A stretch of DNA of 64,000 nucleotides from Acidobacteriaceae bacterium (GTDB lineage: Bacteria > Acidobacteriota > Terriglobia > Terriglobales > Acidobacteriaceae): NCBI GenBank assembly GCA_003139095.1, contig PLHW01000053.1:23946-87945 (forward strand). Direction: 5' to 3'. Shown here one piece after another: positions 31,878 through 40,470 of the stretch; the stretch's first letter is position 1, and each line of letters starts with the position of its first letter. The position numbers and the translations under genes were made by a program. Under the pieces are notes generated by a model. The model made no database searches, was not told where the DNA came from, and saw only the letters and a list, made by a program, of their open reading frames with translations.

Positions 31878-33215
31878 ATGGCGGGCGAGGGACCTGCTGA
31901 TTGCATGTGGCGAAGTGGCGAAAGGGCGCGCCGAATCGTGGTTTTAGCGGTGGCGCTGCTGCTCGCCGGCGGGATGGTTTATTACTACAACTGCGTCCTG
32001 ATGCCCATCTGGGATAAGGAATCGCAATTGCCCAACGCCGGGCCGGGCAACCGGTCGGACCTATATCCAAGGTGGGTGGGTGCGCGCGAACTTCTCTGGC
32101 ATCATCGCAATCCGTACAGCGCGGAGATCACGCGGGAGATTCAGCGTGGATTTTATGGCCGAGAACTCGATCCCGCGAACCCAACGGGACCGACCGATCC
32201 GGAGGCGTTTGCCTATCCCGTATATGTCGTTTTTCTGCTTGCGCCTGTGCTGGGGTTTTCCTTCGATGCGGTGCGGCATGTTTACACGGGGGTGATGCTG
32301 GTTTTAACGGCGGCCAGCGTTCCGCTCTGGATGCGTAGTCTGCGCATCTCGCTTTCGCCAACGGCCGTGTGGGTCGCGATGGTTGCGGTTATGTCGAGCT
32401 ATGCCGCGATTGATGGGCTGCATCTCGACCAACTCACGCTGCTGGTGGCATTTCTTGTCGCCGCATCGATGGCGGCGTTGGCGCGAGGCTGGCTCGCGCT
32501 GGCGGGCTTGCTGCTAGCGCTGGCTGCGATCAAGCCACAGCTGGTAATTCTGGTGGCAGTCTTTCTTTTGTTGTGGGCGGTAGGCGATTGGCGTTCGCGC
32601 AAGTGGTTTGCGATTGCCTTTGGCGGCACGATGGCGGCTCTGGTCGCGGGCTCGGAAGTCGTGTTGCCGGGGTGGCTTGGATTGTGGGTACGGGCAACGC
32701 ATGAGTACGTGCGATCCCACAGGCCGTCACTGCTCGTCAACATGCTGGGGGTGCGGCCTGGGATGGTGGTCGCCGCCGTTGGAGTTTTGGTTTGCGGAGT
32801 GATGTTCTGGCGGGCGCGAAAAGAATCGGTTGGCTCGGATCGGTTCAACTTCGCACTCGTGAGCGCGCTGGCGCTAACTCAGTTAGTAATTCCGAACGCG
32901 GGTGGAGGCGCATTTTATAACCACTTGTTGCTGATTCCTGCCGCGCTGTGGCTCTTTACTTCGGGGAAGATACTGGCCGGGCGAAGGCTGCTGACGCGCT
33001 TTACGTGGGCGATAGCTGTGGGAGTGTTAGCCGGCGCCTGGGTGCTGGCGTTGTTGGTGTCACTCGCCGCGTTGTTATTGCATCCCAGCTATCGGAGCGA
33101 TGCTGCGCTGTCGGTGGGAGGTCCGGAACTGCTGGTGTACGACTTCCCTTTGGCGCTGGCGTTGTTCGTGCTGATTGCGGCGCCCGATGTGGGGCGCGCG
33201 GCGGCTTATGACTAA
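31878..33215 (+). CDS. GT87-like membrane glycosyltransferase (DUF2029), copy 1
   Basis: Polytopic protein of about 445 residues with an acidic/aromatic loop after TM1 (DLYPRWVGARELLWHHRNPY, then SAEITREIQRGFYG). The GT87 family contains polyprenyl-phosphate-mannose-dependent mannosyltransferases. The ATG at 31878 has AGGGG at suitable distance; GTG 31872 is an alternative. Its stop overlaps the next gene by 8 bp. Closely related in its N-terminal loop to the third gene of the trio. Confidence 0.75.
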   Translation: MAGEGPADCMWRSGERARRIVVLAVALLLAGGMVYYYNCVLMPIWDKESQLPNAGPGNRSDLYPRWVGARELLWHHRNPYSAEITREIQRGFYGRELDPANPTGPTDPEAFAYPVYVVFLLAPVLGFSFDAVRHVYTGVMLVLTAASVPLWMRSLRISLSPTAVWVAMVAVMSSYAAIDGLHLDQLTLLVAFLVAASMAALARGWLALAGLLLALAAIKPQLVILVAVFLLLWAVGDWRSRKWFAIAFGGTMAALVAGSEVVLPGWLGLWVRATHEYVRSHRPSLLVNMLGVRPGMVVAAVGVLVCGVMFWRARKESVGSDRFNFALVSALALTQLVIPNAGGGAFYNHLLLIPAALWLFTSGKILAGRRLLTRFTWAIAVGVLAGAWVLALLVSLAALLLHPSYRSDAALSVGGPELLVYDFPLALALFVLIAAPDVGRAAAYD

Positions 33216-34455
33216 CTCAGGCAGACTTCGCGGCTGGGTTTTCGCGACGGTATTGCTATGGATGGCGATTGCCAACATTTATGTGCTGTGGGAATCGCGA
33301 ACGGCAATGGCGAAGGGGTATTTCGATTTCGCGAATTTCTACACCGCGGGCGCGCTGGTGGACCGCGGGCTCGGGGCCGAAATTTACGATCACGAAGCGC
33401 AGTGGAAAGTGCAGCAGGAATTTGCGTCGGAGGTAAAGATCAGGCTGGGCCCAATGCGTTATCTGCGGCCTCCGTTCGAGGCGTTGCTGTTTGCGGTGTT
33501 TGCAATGTGGCCTTATCCGAAGGCGCTGCTCTTGTGGACGATCTTCAAACTTGCCCTGCTGGCGGCAATCCCGTTCGTTGTGATCCGCGGGCGGCCGTGG
33601 AGAGAGAGTTTTCCGATCTGGCTGATTCCCGTTCTCGTTTTAGGCACAATTCCCGGCTTCATGGATGTTCTGCTCGGACAGGATGCGGTGCTGATTGCCT
33701 TTCTGTTCGCAGTCGTTTTCTGGCAGCTTGATGTTGGGCGGGATTGGGTAGCTGGTATTGTTCTGGGCCTCGCGCTTTGCAAGTTTCAACTTGCATTGCC
33801 GTTTGTACTCGCGGTCGCCGTCGCTGGGCGGCGGCGCGTGTTGCCGGGCTTCGCAATTTCAGCATTTGCTCTTACGGTGGTTTCGTTTTTTGTGGTTGGT
33901 TGGAAGGGACTGGTGAATTATCCGGCCTATTTGCTGGCGCTGAATCAGTCGGCGGGCGTTGGAATTGCGCCGCAGTTGCAGATGACTCTGCGCGGGCTGT
34001 TGACTTTCATCGTGGGGCGTTTGCCGTATCCCGGACGCATTCATTGGGTGCTGGCGCCCATTGCGCTCGCGGCGATTGTTTACGCGGGGCTGATCTGGCG
34101 AAAAGCGGGCAGCGGTTTTTTGGCGGAGGGCTTCGGACTGGCGGCGCTGGTGGGGATCGTCACAAGTTATTACGCATACAGCTACGATTTGCTGTTGCTG
34201 ATCGTGCCGCTCATTGCCATGCGCACTCGACCCGATGACGCTCCCCGCGCAGATCGAGCTACTCGGCTTCTGGAGCGGGTGGGATTATTCTTCGTGCTGT
34301 TTACTCCGACCTTCTGGTTTGTGAACTATTTGCATGATCAATGCCTGATGACGCTGCCGTTGCTGGCGCTGATTGCGGCGTTGGTGCGCAGGCTGCATGC
34401 GGGAGGACGCGTGAGCGAGGCGGGGCACACGTTGGTTCGGGACTGCGTGCAATGA
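33208..34455 (+). CDS. GT87-like membrane glycosyltransferase (DUF2029), copy 2
   Basis: 415 residues starting at the ATG at 33208, which overlaps the previous stop (TATGACTAA). TM1 near residues 9-27 is followed by FDFANFYTAGALVDRGLGAE, the usual first loop of GT87 proteins with acidic and aromatic residues, then about ten more helices. Less similar to copies 1 and 3, whose loop has DLYPRW. Likely transfers a sugar from a lipid carrier outside the membrane. Confidence 0.75.
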   Translation: MTNSGRLRGWVFATVLLWMAIANIYVLWESRTAMAKGYFDFANFYTAGALVDRGLGAEIYDHEAQWKVQQEFASEVKIRLGPMRYLRPPFEALLFAVFAMWPYPKALLLWTIFKLALLAAIPFVVIRGRPWRESFPIWLIPVLVLGTIPGFMDVLLGQDAVLIAFLFAVVFWQLDVGRDWVAGIVLGLALCKFQLALPFVLAVAVAGRRRVLPGFAISAFALTVVSFFVVGWKGLVNYPAYLLALNQSAGVGIAPQLQMTLRGLLTFIVGRLPYPGRIHWVLAPIALAAIVYAGLIWRKAGSGFLAEGFGLAALVGIVTSYYAYSYDLLLLIVPLIAMRTRPDDAPRADRATRLLERVGLFFVLFTPTFWFVNYLHDQCLMTLPLLALIAALVRRLHAGGRVSEAGHTLVRDCVQ

Positions 34456-35771
34456 CCGTTATGCCTCGATCGCCGTCGCGCGGGGCTGCATCCTGGAAAT
34501 GGGTGCTGCTTTCGGTTGTTTGCGCGGCGGGAGTGTGGCTATATGCCCAGCGTGTGCTGATTCCATACCAGAAGGCTGACGCGGCGGCGCAGGACAGGCC
34601 GCGCGGCAATCTCTCAGATTTGTATCCGCGATGGTTGGGCGCGCGGGAATTGTTGTTGCGCGGGCGCGACCCGTATAGCGCGGAGATTGCGCGCGAAATA
34701 CAGATGGGTTACTACGGGCGTGCGCTGGATCCGGCTCGGCCGGGAGATCCGAGAGATCTGCAGGGATTTGCTTATCCGGTGTATGTGGTTTTTGTTCTGG
34801 CGCCGACGGTGCGCTTGCCGTTTGCGGTCGTGCAGCAGGGATTCTTTTGGCTGTTGGCGATTTTGACGGCGGCGAGTGCGCTGATCTGGCTGCGTGCGCT
34901 GAGGTGGGCCGCTTCATTTCCGGAGCGGATCACGGTGCTCGCTCTGACGATGGGTAGTTTGGCGGTGATGCAAGGGCTGAAGCTGGAGCAGATGAGCTTG
35001 CTGGTAGCGGGGTTGATTGCGATTGCGATTTTGCTTTTGATATGCGATTGGCAGATTGCCGCGGGAGCGGTGCTGGCGCTGGCTGCGATCAAGCCGCAGC
35101 TCATCGTATTGCTGCTGGTTTGGCTTGGCATGTGGACTCTGGGCGACCTGCGGCGGCGCTGGCGGTGGGCGGCGTCTTTCGCGGTGGTGATGGCGATTCA
35201 GATGGCGGCGGCGGAGTGGTATCTGCCGCATTGGATTCCGCGCTTCTGGCAGGCGGCGCGCGAGTATAACGCTTACACCGGCGCGGTGGGAGTTGCGGAG
35301 AAACTGGCGGGGCCATTCGTGGGGCGCACGCTGGAACTTCTGGCGGTTGTGGTGCTGATGAGGTTGTGCTGGCAAAAGCGCAGGCTTGACGCGAGTGATG
35401 TTGCGTTCGCCCGTATGATCAGCCTGGTCCTGGCGCTCACCGTTCTGCTTGTACCTGCCTACTCGGTTTACAATCAGGTGCTTCTGATTCCCGCGCTGGT
35501 GGCGCTGTTCCGCGAGCGACGGGCAGTCTGGGGCCGCGGCTTTGTGGGTCGCGCGCTTTTGCTGATTGGCGCGGGACTGATTGCGTGGCCGTGGAGTACG
35601 AGCGTGCTGCTGGCGGTTCTTTCGTTTCTATTGCCGCCGGCCACGGTGGAGCGCGCGTGGGCCGTGCCGTTTTGGACGGCGCTGCTTATCCCCGTGGGGG
35701 TGGCGGCGATGATGCTGGTTTATGCGGGGGAGTCGAGTTTTGATGACTCGGCGAGGGCAGCGTCGTCGTAG
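34452..35771 (+). CDS. GT87-like membrane glycosyltransferase (DUF2029), copy 3
   Basis: 439 residues from the ATG at 34452, sharing ATGA with the preceding stop. The first loop DLYPRWLGARELLLRGRDPY, then SAEIAREIQMGYYGRALDP, is close to copy 1, indicating a duplication that flanks the more distant copy 2. Multiple helices follow. End of the three-gene operon; a GATCGGGC-type repeat follows. Confidence 0.75.
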   Translation: MTVMPRSPSRGAASWKWVLLSVVCAAGVWLYAQRVLIPYQKADAAAQDRPRGNLSDLYPRWLGARELLLRGRDPYSAEIAREIQMGYYGRALDPARPGDPRDLQGFAYPVYVVFVLAPTVRLPFAVVQQGFFWLLAILTAASALIWLRALRWAASFPERITVLALTMGSLAVMQGLKLEQMSLLVAGLIAIAILLLICDWQIAAGAVLALAAIKPQLIVLLLVWLGMWTLGDLRRRWRWAASFAVVMAIQMAAAEWYLPHWIPRFWQAAREYNAYTGAVGVAEKLAGPFVGRTLELLAVVVLMRLCWQKRRLDASDVAFARMISLVLALTVLLVPAYSVYNQVLLIPALVALFRERRAVWGRGFVGRALLLIGAGLIAWPWSTSVLLAVLSFLLPPATVERAWAVPFWTALLIPVGVAAMMLVYAGESSFDDSARAASS

Positions 35772-35782
35772 AATGCTGTGGG

Positions 35783-35825
35783 GTGATCGGATCGGGCGAT
35801 CGGGTCATCGGGCGATCTGAAAACC
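35783..35825. repeat. GATCGGGTCATCGGGCGAT repeat, short copy
   Basis: Reiterated GATCGG/CATCGGGCGAT units ending in CTGAAAACC, just upstream of the FHA-GAF-PP2C gene. The same sequence recurs in the longer element at 38792-39000. Confidence 0.75.
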
Positions 35826-35841
35826 AGAAGATTCAGGATCA

Positions 35842-37488
35842 ATGGGGACTGCGTCACATTCCGGAAGTTCGGGCATTTTTCCCGTCATGATTTACGTGCA
35901 GGGAAGCGAGCAGCAGACGCTGTCGCTGAACCACACGCCCTTCACGGTGGGGCGCAAGGTGGATCGTGACCTTGTGATCGCCGACCCGCGCGTCTCGCGC
36001 GAACATGCCTCAATCGTCGCCGAAAACGGCGAATTCACGGTTGTCGACCAGGGCAGCAAGCATGGCACATTCGTCAACGGCGAGCGCGTGGAGCGCCACA
36101 AGCTCCAGCGCAACGACCGTCTGGAGTTTGGCGCGCGGGATGTGGCGTACCTGATCTTCCATCCGCTGCACACGACCTCGAATACGGCGCGAGAATTCCT
36201 CAGCCAGATTTCCGGGATTCAGATTGCGCCGGAAGCGTCAGATCTGGAAAAGCTGACGCTCTTCATGGAGGCGGCGCGCAAGCTCAATACGATCGGCGTG
36301 CTGGATGAGATTCTGGTGACGCTGCTGGAAGCGACGCTGAAGCTGACGCGCGCCGAGCGCGGATACATTTTTTTGCGCGACAGTGCGGGGGTATTGACTT
36401 TGGCGGCGGGCCGCAACTCGAAAAGCGAGCCGCTGCTCGACGACAAGACCATTTCGCGGTCGGTGCTGGAGGGCGCGCTCACCTCCAATTCCGAATACCT
36501 GGTCACCGATACCAGCCAGATGCTCGACGTGCAACAGCGCCAGAGCATTGTGGCGTTCGATTTGCGCACCGTGATCTGCATGCCGCTGCGCAAGCCGATG
36601 GTGCAGACGACGCGCGACGGACAGCCCGCAGGGGGCGAAGTTATGGGGGCGCTCTACGTCGATTCGCGCTTCGCGTCGCGCGACATCACCAGCGTGAGCC
36701 ATGACATTCTGCGGGCGATCGCGACGGAAGCGGCGCAGTTGATTGAGAACGCACGGCTGGTGCAGGCCGAAGAAGCGGGGCGGCGCTATCAGCAGGAGTT
36801 AGGGATTGCGGCGTCGATTCAGCAACGTCTGCTCGCGGTGACTCTGCCTGAGGTTTCGTTTGCGCGCGTGAGCGGGCGCAATATGTCCTGCAAAGAGATT
36901 GGCGGCGATTTTTTCGAGGCCGTGAATACTCCGGCGGGCCTGGCCGTGGTGCTGGCCGACGTCAGCGGCAAAGGGGTTTCGGCGGCACTGCTGGCTTCGA
37001 TTCTTCAGGGGATGGTTTACTCGCAGCTGATTTCCGGCATGCCGTTGACCGAGGTGGTGGCGGCAGTGAATCGCTTTTTCACGTATAAGCACATCGGCGA
37101 GAAGTACGCGACCATGATCATCACGCGCCTGCGCAACGATGGCGACCTCGAATACGTCAATTGCGGTCACATTCCGCCGGTCTGGATTTGTGGCAACGAA
37201 GTGCTAAGACCATCGCATGGCAATCTGCCGGTTGGCCTGCTTGCGGACGCGACTTATGCCAGCGACCGCTGCCAGATGAAGCCGGGAGATCGCCTGATTC
37301 TGGTCACCGACGGCGTGACGGAAGCGGAGAATGCTCGCGGCGACATGTTCGATAGCGAGCGGTTGGAGCGAGTGGCAGGGAAGAGTTCTTCGATGGAAGA
37401 TATTTTTTCGGCGGTGGCCGACTTCTGCGGGGGAACGCCGCTGAACGACGATTGCACGGTGGTGGAACTGGCTTATACGGGCGATTAG
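35842..37488 (+). CDS. FHA-GAF-PP2C (SpoIIE-type) phosphatase
   Basis: 548-residue signalling protein. FHA domain at about 18-112 (TVGRKVDRDLVIADPRVSRE, then HASI and GSKHGTFVNG) binds phosphothreonine; a GAF domain follows at about 140-310; a PPM/SpoIIE phosphatase domain occupies about 330-545 with metal-binding Asp in EIGGDFFEAV and LADVSGKGVSAALLAS and the late GDRLILVTDGVTEAEN. It probably links Ser/Thr kinase signalling to an anti-sigma or similar partner. No kinase or anti-sigma factor gene adjoins it. Confidence 0.92.
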   Translation: MGTASHSGSSGIFPVMIYVQGSEQQTLSLNHTPFTVGRKVDRDLVIADPRVSREHASIVAENGEFTVVDQGSKHGTFVNGERVERHKLQRNDRLEFGARDVAYLIFHPLHTTSNTAREFLSQISGIQIAPEASDLEKLTLFMEAARKLNTIGVLDEILVTLLEATLKLTRAERGYIFLRDSAGVLTLAAGRNSKSEPLLDDKTISRSVLEGALTSNSEYLVTDTSQMLDVQQRQSIVAFDLRTVICMPLRKPMVQTTRDGQPAGGEVMGALYVDSRFASRDITSVSHDILRAIATEAAQLIENARLVQAEEAGRRYQQELGIAASIQQRLLAVTLPEVSFARVSGRNMSCKEIGGDFFEAVNTPAGLAVVLADVSGKGVSAALLASILQGMVYSQLISGMPLTEVVAAVNRFFTYKHIGEKYATMIITRLRNDGDLEYVNCGHIPPVWICGNEVLRPSHGNLPVGLLADATYASDRCQMKPGDRLILVTDGVTEAENARGDMFDSERLERVAGKSSSMEDIFSAVADFCGGTPLNDDCTVVELAYTGD

Positions 37489-37532
37489 CGGGTCGGTCTG
37501 TGCTCGCCTAACGTTTCCTTTCCCTCGAATGC

Positions 37533-38408
37533 TTAAGGCTTGGCCTCTTTGTGAATTCCCACGGTTGACCAGGTTTTGTCGGCGGCGTGGCATAGTTTCT
37601 CAATCGCGCAGTCGGCACATTGTGGATTGCGGGCGACGCACAGCTTGCGACCGTGCCAGATCACTTCATGAGAGAAGTCCGTCCATCGTTCACGGGGAAT
37701 AATTTGCATTAAGTCCTGCTCGATTTTTTGCGCGTCCTCGTGATGACTCAATTCCAATCGTCGTGAAATGCGCGTTACGTGCGTGTCGACAACTACTCCT
37801 TCATTTTTCTTGAACCAGGTTCCGAGCACGACGTTGGCGGTCTTGCGGGCCACGCCCGGAAGGGTGAGCAACTCGTCCATCGTCTCGGGAACTTTGCCGC
37901 CGAAGTCAGAGACGATTTTGCGCGCCGCGCCCACCACCGATTTTGACTTGTTGCGAAAGAAGCCGGTGGAGCGGATGTCAGGCTCGAGTTGCTCGGGCTG
38001 GAGCGCCGCGAAATCCTGCGGCGTCGGATATTTTTCGAACAAGATGGGCGTGACCATGTTGACGCGTACGTCGGTGCACTGAGCGGAGAGAATGGTGGCG
38101 ACGAGCAGTTCCCATGCGCTGCGGTGAGTGAGGGCGCAGGTGGCGCCGGGATACATCCGATCGAGGCCGGAAATGATCTGGCGGATGCGCTCTGGGTTGA
38201 GCGAATCATAGGTTGAGCTGGCGTCGGATTTCTTTGTAGGCGCTGACTTGTTTGCAGCTTTCGATTTTGGAGCGTTGCCGGGCTCTGCTGATCTTCGGCG
38301 AGCATTCGGTTGCGCGGGTGTCTGCTTGGACACAACAGGCTTCGCGGAACGGATCGCGTCCTGGCGTCCGCTGCGGCTGGGTTGGCGCGGCATATTTCCG
38401 CGGGGCAT
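37533..38408 (-). CDS. nth: Endonuclease III, DNA glycosylase/AP lyase
   Basis: Base-excision repair enzyme for oxidised pyrimidines. Helix-hairpin-helix LPGVARKTANVVLG contains the catalytic Lys; the catalytic Asp is in VVDTHVTRISRRL; the 4Fe-4S cluster has Cys-x6-Cys-x2-Cys-x5-Cys (CVARNPQCADCAIEKLC). The core is normal, but an N-terminal extension of about 65 residues is rich in Pro, Ser, Lys and Arg and probably disordered; an internal start is possible, but no clear Met is available before the core. Confidence 0.93.
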   Translation of the reverse strand: MPRGNMPRQPSRSGRQDAIRSAKPVVSKQTPAQPNARRRSAEPGNAPKSKAANKSAPTKKSDASSTYDSLNPERIRQIISGLDRMYPGATCALTHRSAWELLVATILSAQCTDVRVNMVTPILFEKYPTPQDFAALQPEQLEPDIRSTGFFRNKSKSVVGAARKIVSDFGGKVPETMDELLTLPGVARKTANVVLGTWFKKNEGVVVDTHVTRISRRLELSHHEDAQKIEQDLMQIIPRERWTDFSHEVIWHGRKLCVARNPQCADCAIEKLCHAADKTWSTVGIHKEAKP

Positions 38409-38568
38409 AACGGTTATCTCCTGAGACGAGGTTCATGGTATCAAAGGCGGTGTGGCCGCGGCCTGCTTCGCGGTATGCTCGCGAGGGAACATCCAGGGTC
38501 ACTCAGGTAACTCAGGTGGAATTGACGGGAGTTAGGCAGGTGAGTAGTCTGAAACAAAAGCAGACATC

Positions 38569-38793
38569 GTGGCCGTTAAGAACATCAAACTCGGGCAAGT
38601 GTGGCGCCAGGACGAAAGCGGAAAAGACTTTCTGGTGACCAAGGTCTACACCGAAGTGTTCACGCAGTATGCGGTGTTGCGCCCCGCCGAGGTGAATGCA
38701 CCCAATGTACCGGGCGTCAAAGTAAAGGTAGCCAAGTCGGCCGATGGCGTGGCGCTGCCGGGCTTCACGTTCACGCAAGAAGGGGCCTTTTGA
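38569..38793 (+). CDS. Small hypothetical protein, SH3-like pattern
   Basis: 74 residues, GTG start. Beta-rich pattern (KLGQVWRQDESGKDFLVTKV, then YAVLRPAE and VKVKVAKSADG) resembling small SH3-type barrel domains. No family recognised. It lies between nth (divergent) and a long palindromic repeat. Codon use is like that of its neighbours, so it is probably a real gene. Confidence 0.6.
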   Translation: MAVKNIKLGQVWRQDESGKDFLVTKVYTEVFTQYAVLRPAEVNAPNVPGVKVKVAKSADGVALPGFTFTQEGAF

Positions 38794-39000
38794 TCGGGTG
38801 ATCTGACGATCGGGCCATTGTGTGATCGGGCCATCTGACGATCGGGTCATCGGGCGATTTGAAAACCCGGTGCCTTTTGTGTATCTGGTCTTCAAGAATT
38901 CAATGTTTGCGCCGTGTTCTATCTTCCGCTTCAATTGAGATTGGTTTTAGATGATCAAATGACCCGATCACACAATGGCTCGATGATCCGATCCGATGAC
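38792..39000. repeat. Long inverted GATCGGG repeat upstream of a DedA gene
   Basis: Left arm at 38792-38868 is made of GATCGGG(T/C)CATC units and ends in GAAAACC. Right arm at 38942-38995 is its approximate reverse complement, beginning GGTTTTAGATGATC and containing GATCACACAATGG. The DedA start codon at 38996 directly follows the right arm, within GATCCGATCCGATGAC. Confidence 0.8.
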
Positions 39001-39622
39001 TGAAAAAATTCTCGCACTCCTGTTTGTTTTTATTTCGCACCTGGTCGCGGCTACGGGATATGCCGGCATTGTTCTTCTGATGGCGATTGAGTCGGCGTGT
39101 ATTCCGCTGCCCTCGGAGCTGATCATGCCGTTTGCCGGCTACCTGGTTTTCCAGGGCACGATGAAGCTGCTGTGGGTGGCGACGGCGGGAGCGATTGGCT
39201 GCAATCTTGGATCGCTGGTCGCGTATGAAATTGGCTGCTATGGCGGGCGACCGCTGGTGGAGCGCTATGGGCGCTGGATTCTGATGGGGCGCCGCGAACT
39301 GGATTGGGCTGACCGTTTTTTTCAGCGCTGGGGAGAGATGGCGGTTTTTCTGGCCCGGTTGCTGCCGGTGATCCGCACGTTCATTGCGCTGCCCGCGGGA
39401 GTGGCGCGCATGCCGCGCGGAAAGTTTCACATCTATACATTTCTCGGATCGTGGCCGTGGTGCCTGGCGCTTGCCTGGTTTGGCATGAAACTGGGTGAGA
39501 ACTGGCGCTCGCTGGGACAATACTTTCACAAGATGGACGCGGTGATCGGTGTGCTTCTGCTGACCGGCATGGCGTGGTTTATCTGGTCGCACTGGCAGAA
39601 CCGGATGCGGGCGACAGAGTAA
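38996..39622 (+). CDS. DedA-family membrane protein (VTT/SNARE-associated domain)
   Basis: 208 residues, polytopic. The DedA signature includes ESACIPLPSELIMPFAGYLV near residue 32, GSLVAYEIGCYGGRPLVERYG, and the FLARLLPVIRTFIALPAGVARM segment with conserved Arg and Pro. Members are lipid scramblases or transporters; some recycle undecaprenyl phosphate. The ATG lies at the edge of a palindromic repeat and no purine-rich ribosome site precedes it, so translation initiation may depend on the repeat. Confidence 0.88.
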   Translation: MTEKILALLFVFISHLVAATGYAGIVLLMAIESACIPLPSELIMPFAGYLVFQGTMKLLWVATAGAIGCNLGSLVAYEIGCYGGRPLVERYGRWILMGRRELDWADRFFQRWGEMAVFLARLLPVIRTFIALPAGVARMPRGKFHIYTFLGSWPWCLALAWFGMKLGENWRSLGQYFHKMDAVIGVLLLTGMAWFIWSHWQNRMRATE

Positions 39623-39695
39623 ACTTGAGGCTCGCGGGGCGCCGTTGCGCGCGTGGAATCGCGATCCAGCATCTCGCGCTCCGGCATCTACTGAC

Positions 39696-40433
39696 ATGGG
39701 ATTTTTGAGCTACCTCTTTTATCCGTGGGGATTTCTGCTCCAGGGACTGGCGATTGTGCACTTCATCCGCCGCCGTCCCGACACGTATTGGATCTTCATA
39801 ATTTTGTTTCTGGGGCCGCTCGGGGCTATCATTTACTTGGCCGTTGAGGCCCTCCCCGATCTTGGCCTGCTCGGCCAGTCCTTCAAAGTATTTCCGCGCC
39901 GCAGGCGCATTGGCGAGCTGGAAGTGGCCATCCGAGACAATCCGTCCGCCGGCAATTACGAAGAGCTTGGCGATTTGTACATGGATGACGGCAAGTTTGC
40001 GCCCGCGCGAGCCGCGTTCGATCGGGCGATTGCCGCGCGAGCCGATACACTCGATCCTTTCTACCGGCGCGGTGTTTGCGCGCTACAGTTAGGGGATGCG
40101 GTGGCCGCGGTGCCAGACCTGGAACGGGTGGTTGCCAAGGAACCCGATTACGATTTTCAGCGCGCGGCCGGTTTGCTGGCGCATGCATACGCTCGGACTG
40201 GCCAAAAAGAAAAGGCGGACGCGCTGTTTCGGCAGGTGACGGTAACGTCGACCTTGTCGGAGACGTATTTGAATTTTGCGGAACTGCTGGCCTCGGAGGG
40301 GCGCAACGCCGAAGCGCGCGCGTGGGCGCAGAAGGTGCTCGACAAGAAGCCGACGATGCCAGGCTATTTGCGCCGACGTGAGAGGCCGTGGTTCCGGCAG
40401 GCGAACGAGTTTTTGAAGCGGGTAGCAGCGTAG
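39696..40433 (+). CDS. PLDc_N-type membrane anchor with TPR repeats
   Basis: 245 residues. Two N-terminal helices (FLLQGLAIVHFIRRRPDTYW, then IFIILFLGPLGAIIYLAVEA) resemble the PLDc_N membrane domain; the rest is a cytosolic array of about four TPR units (for example GDLYMDDGKFAPARAAFDRA). This suggests a membrane-bound scaffold. The ATG at 39696 is favoured because upstream frame is not conserved-looking. Partner not evident from neighbours. Confidence 0.75.
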   Translation: MGFLSYLFYPWGFLLQGLAIVHFIRRRPDTYWIFIILFLGPLGAIIYLAVEALPDLGLLGQSFKVFPRRRRIGELEVAIRDNPSAGNYEELGDLYMDDGKFAPARAAFDRAIAARADTLDPFYRRGVCALQLGDAVAAVPDLERVVAKEPDYDFQRAAGLLAHAYARTGQKEKADALFRQVTVTSTLSETYLNFAELLASEGRNAEARAWAQKVLDKKPTMPGYLRRRERPWFRQANEFLKRVAA

Positions 40434-40470
40434 GACGGCAGCTAAAAGCTGAAATGCTATCCTTGCTTCA

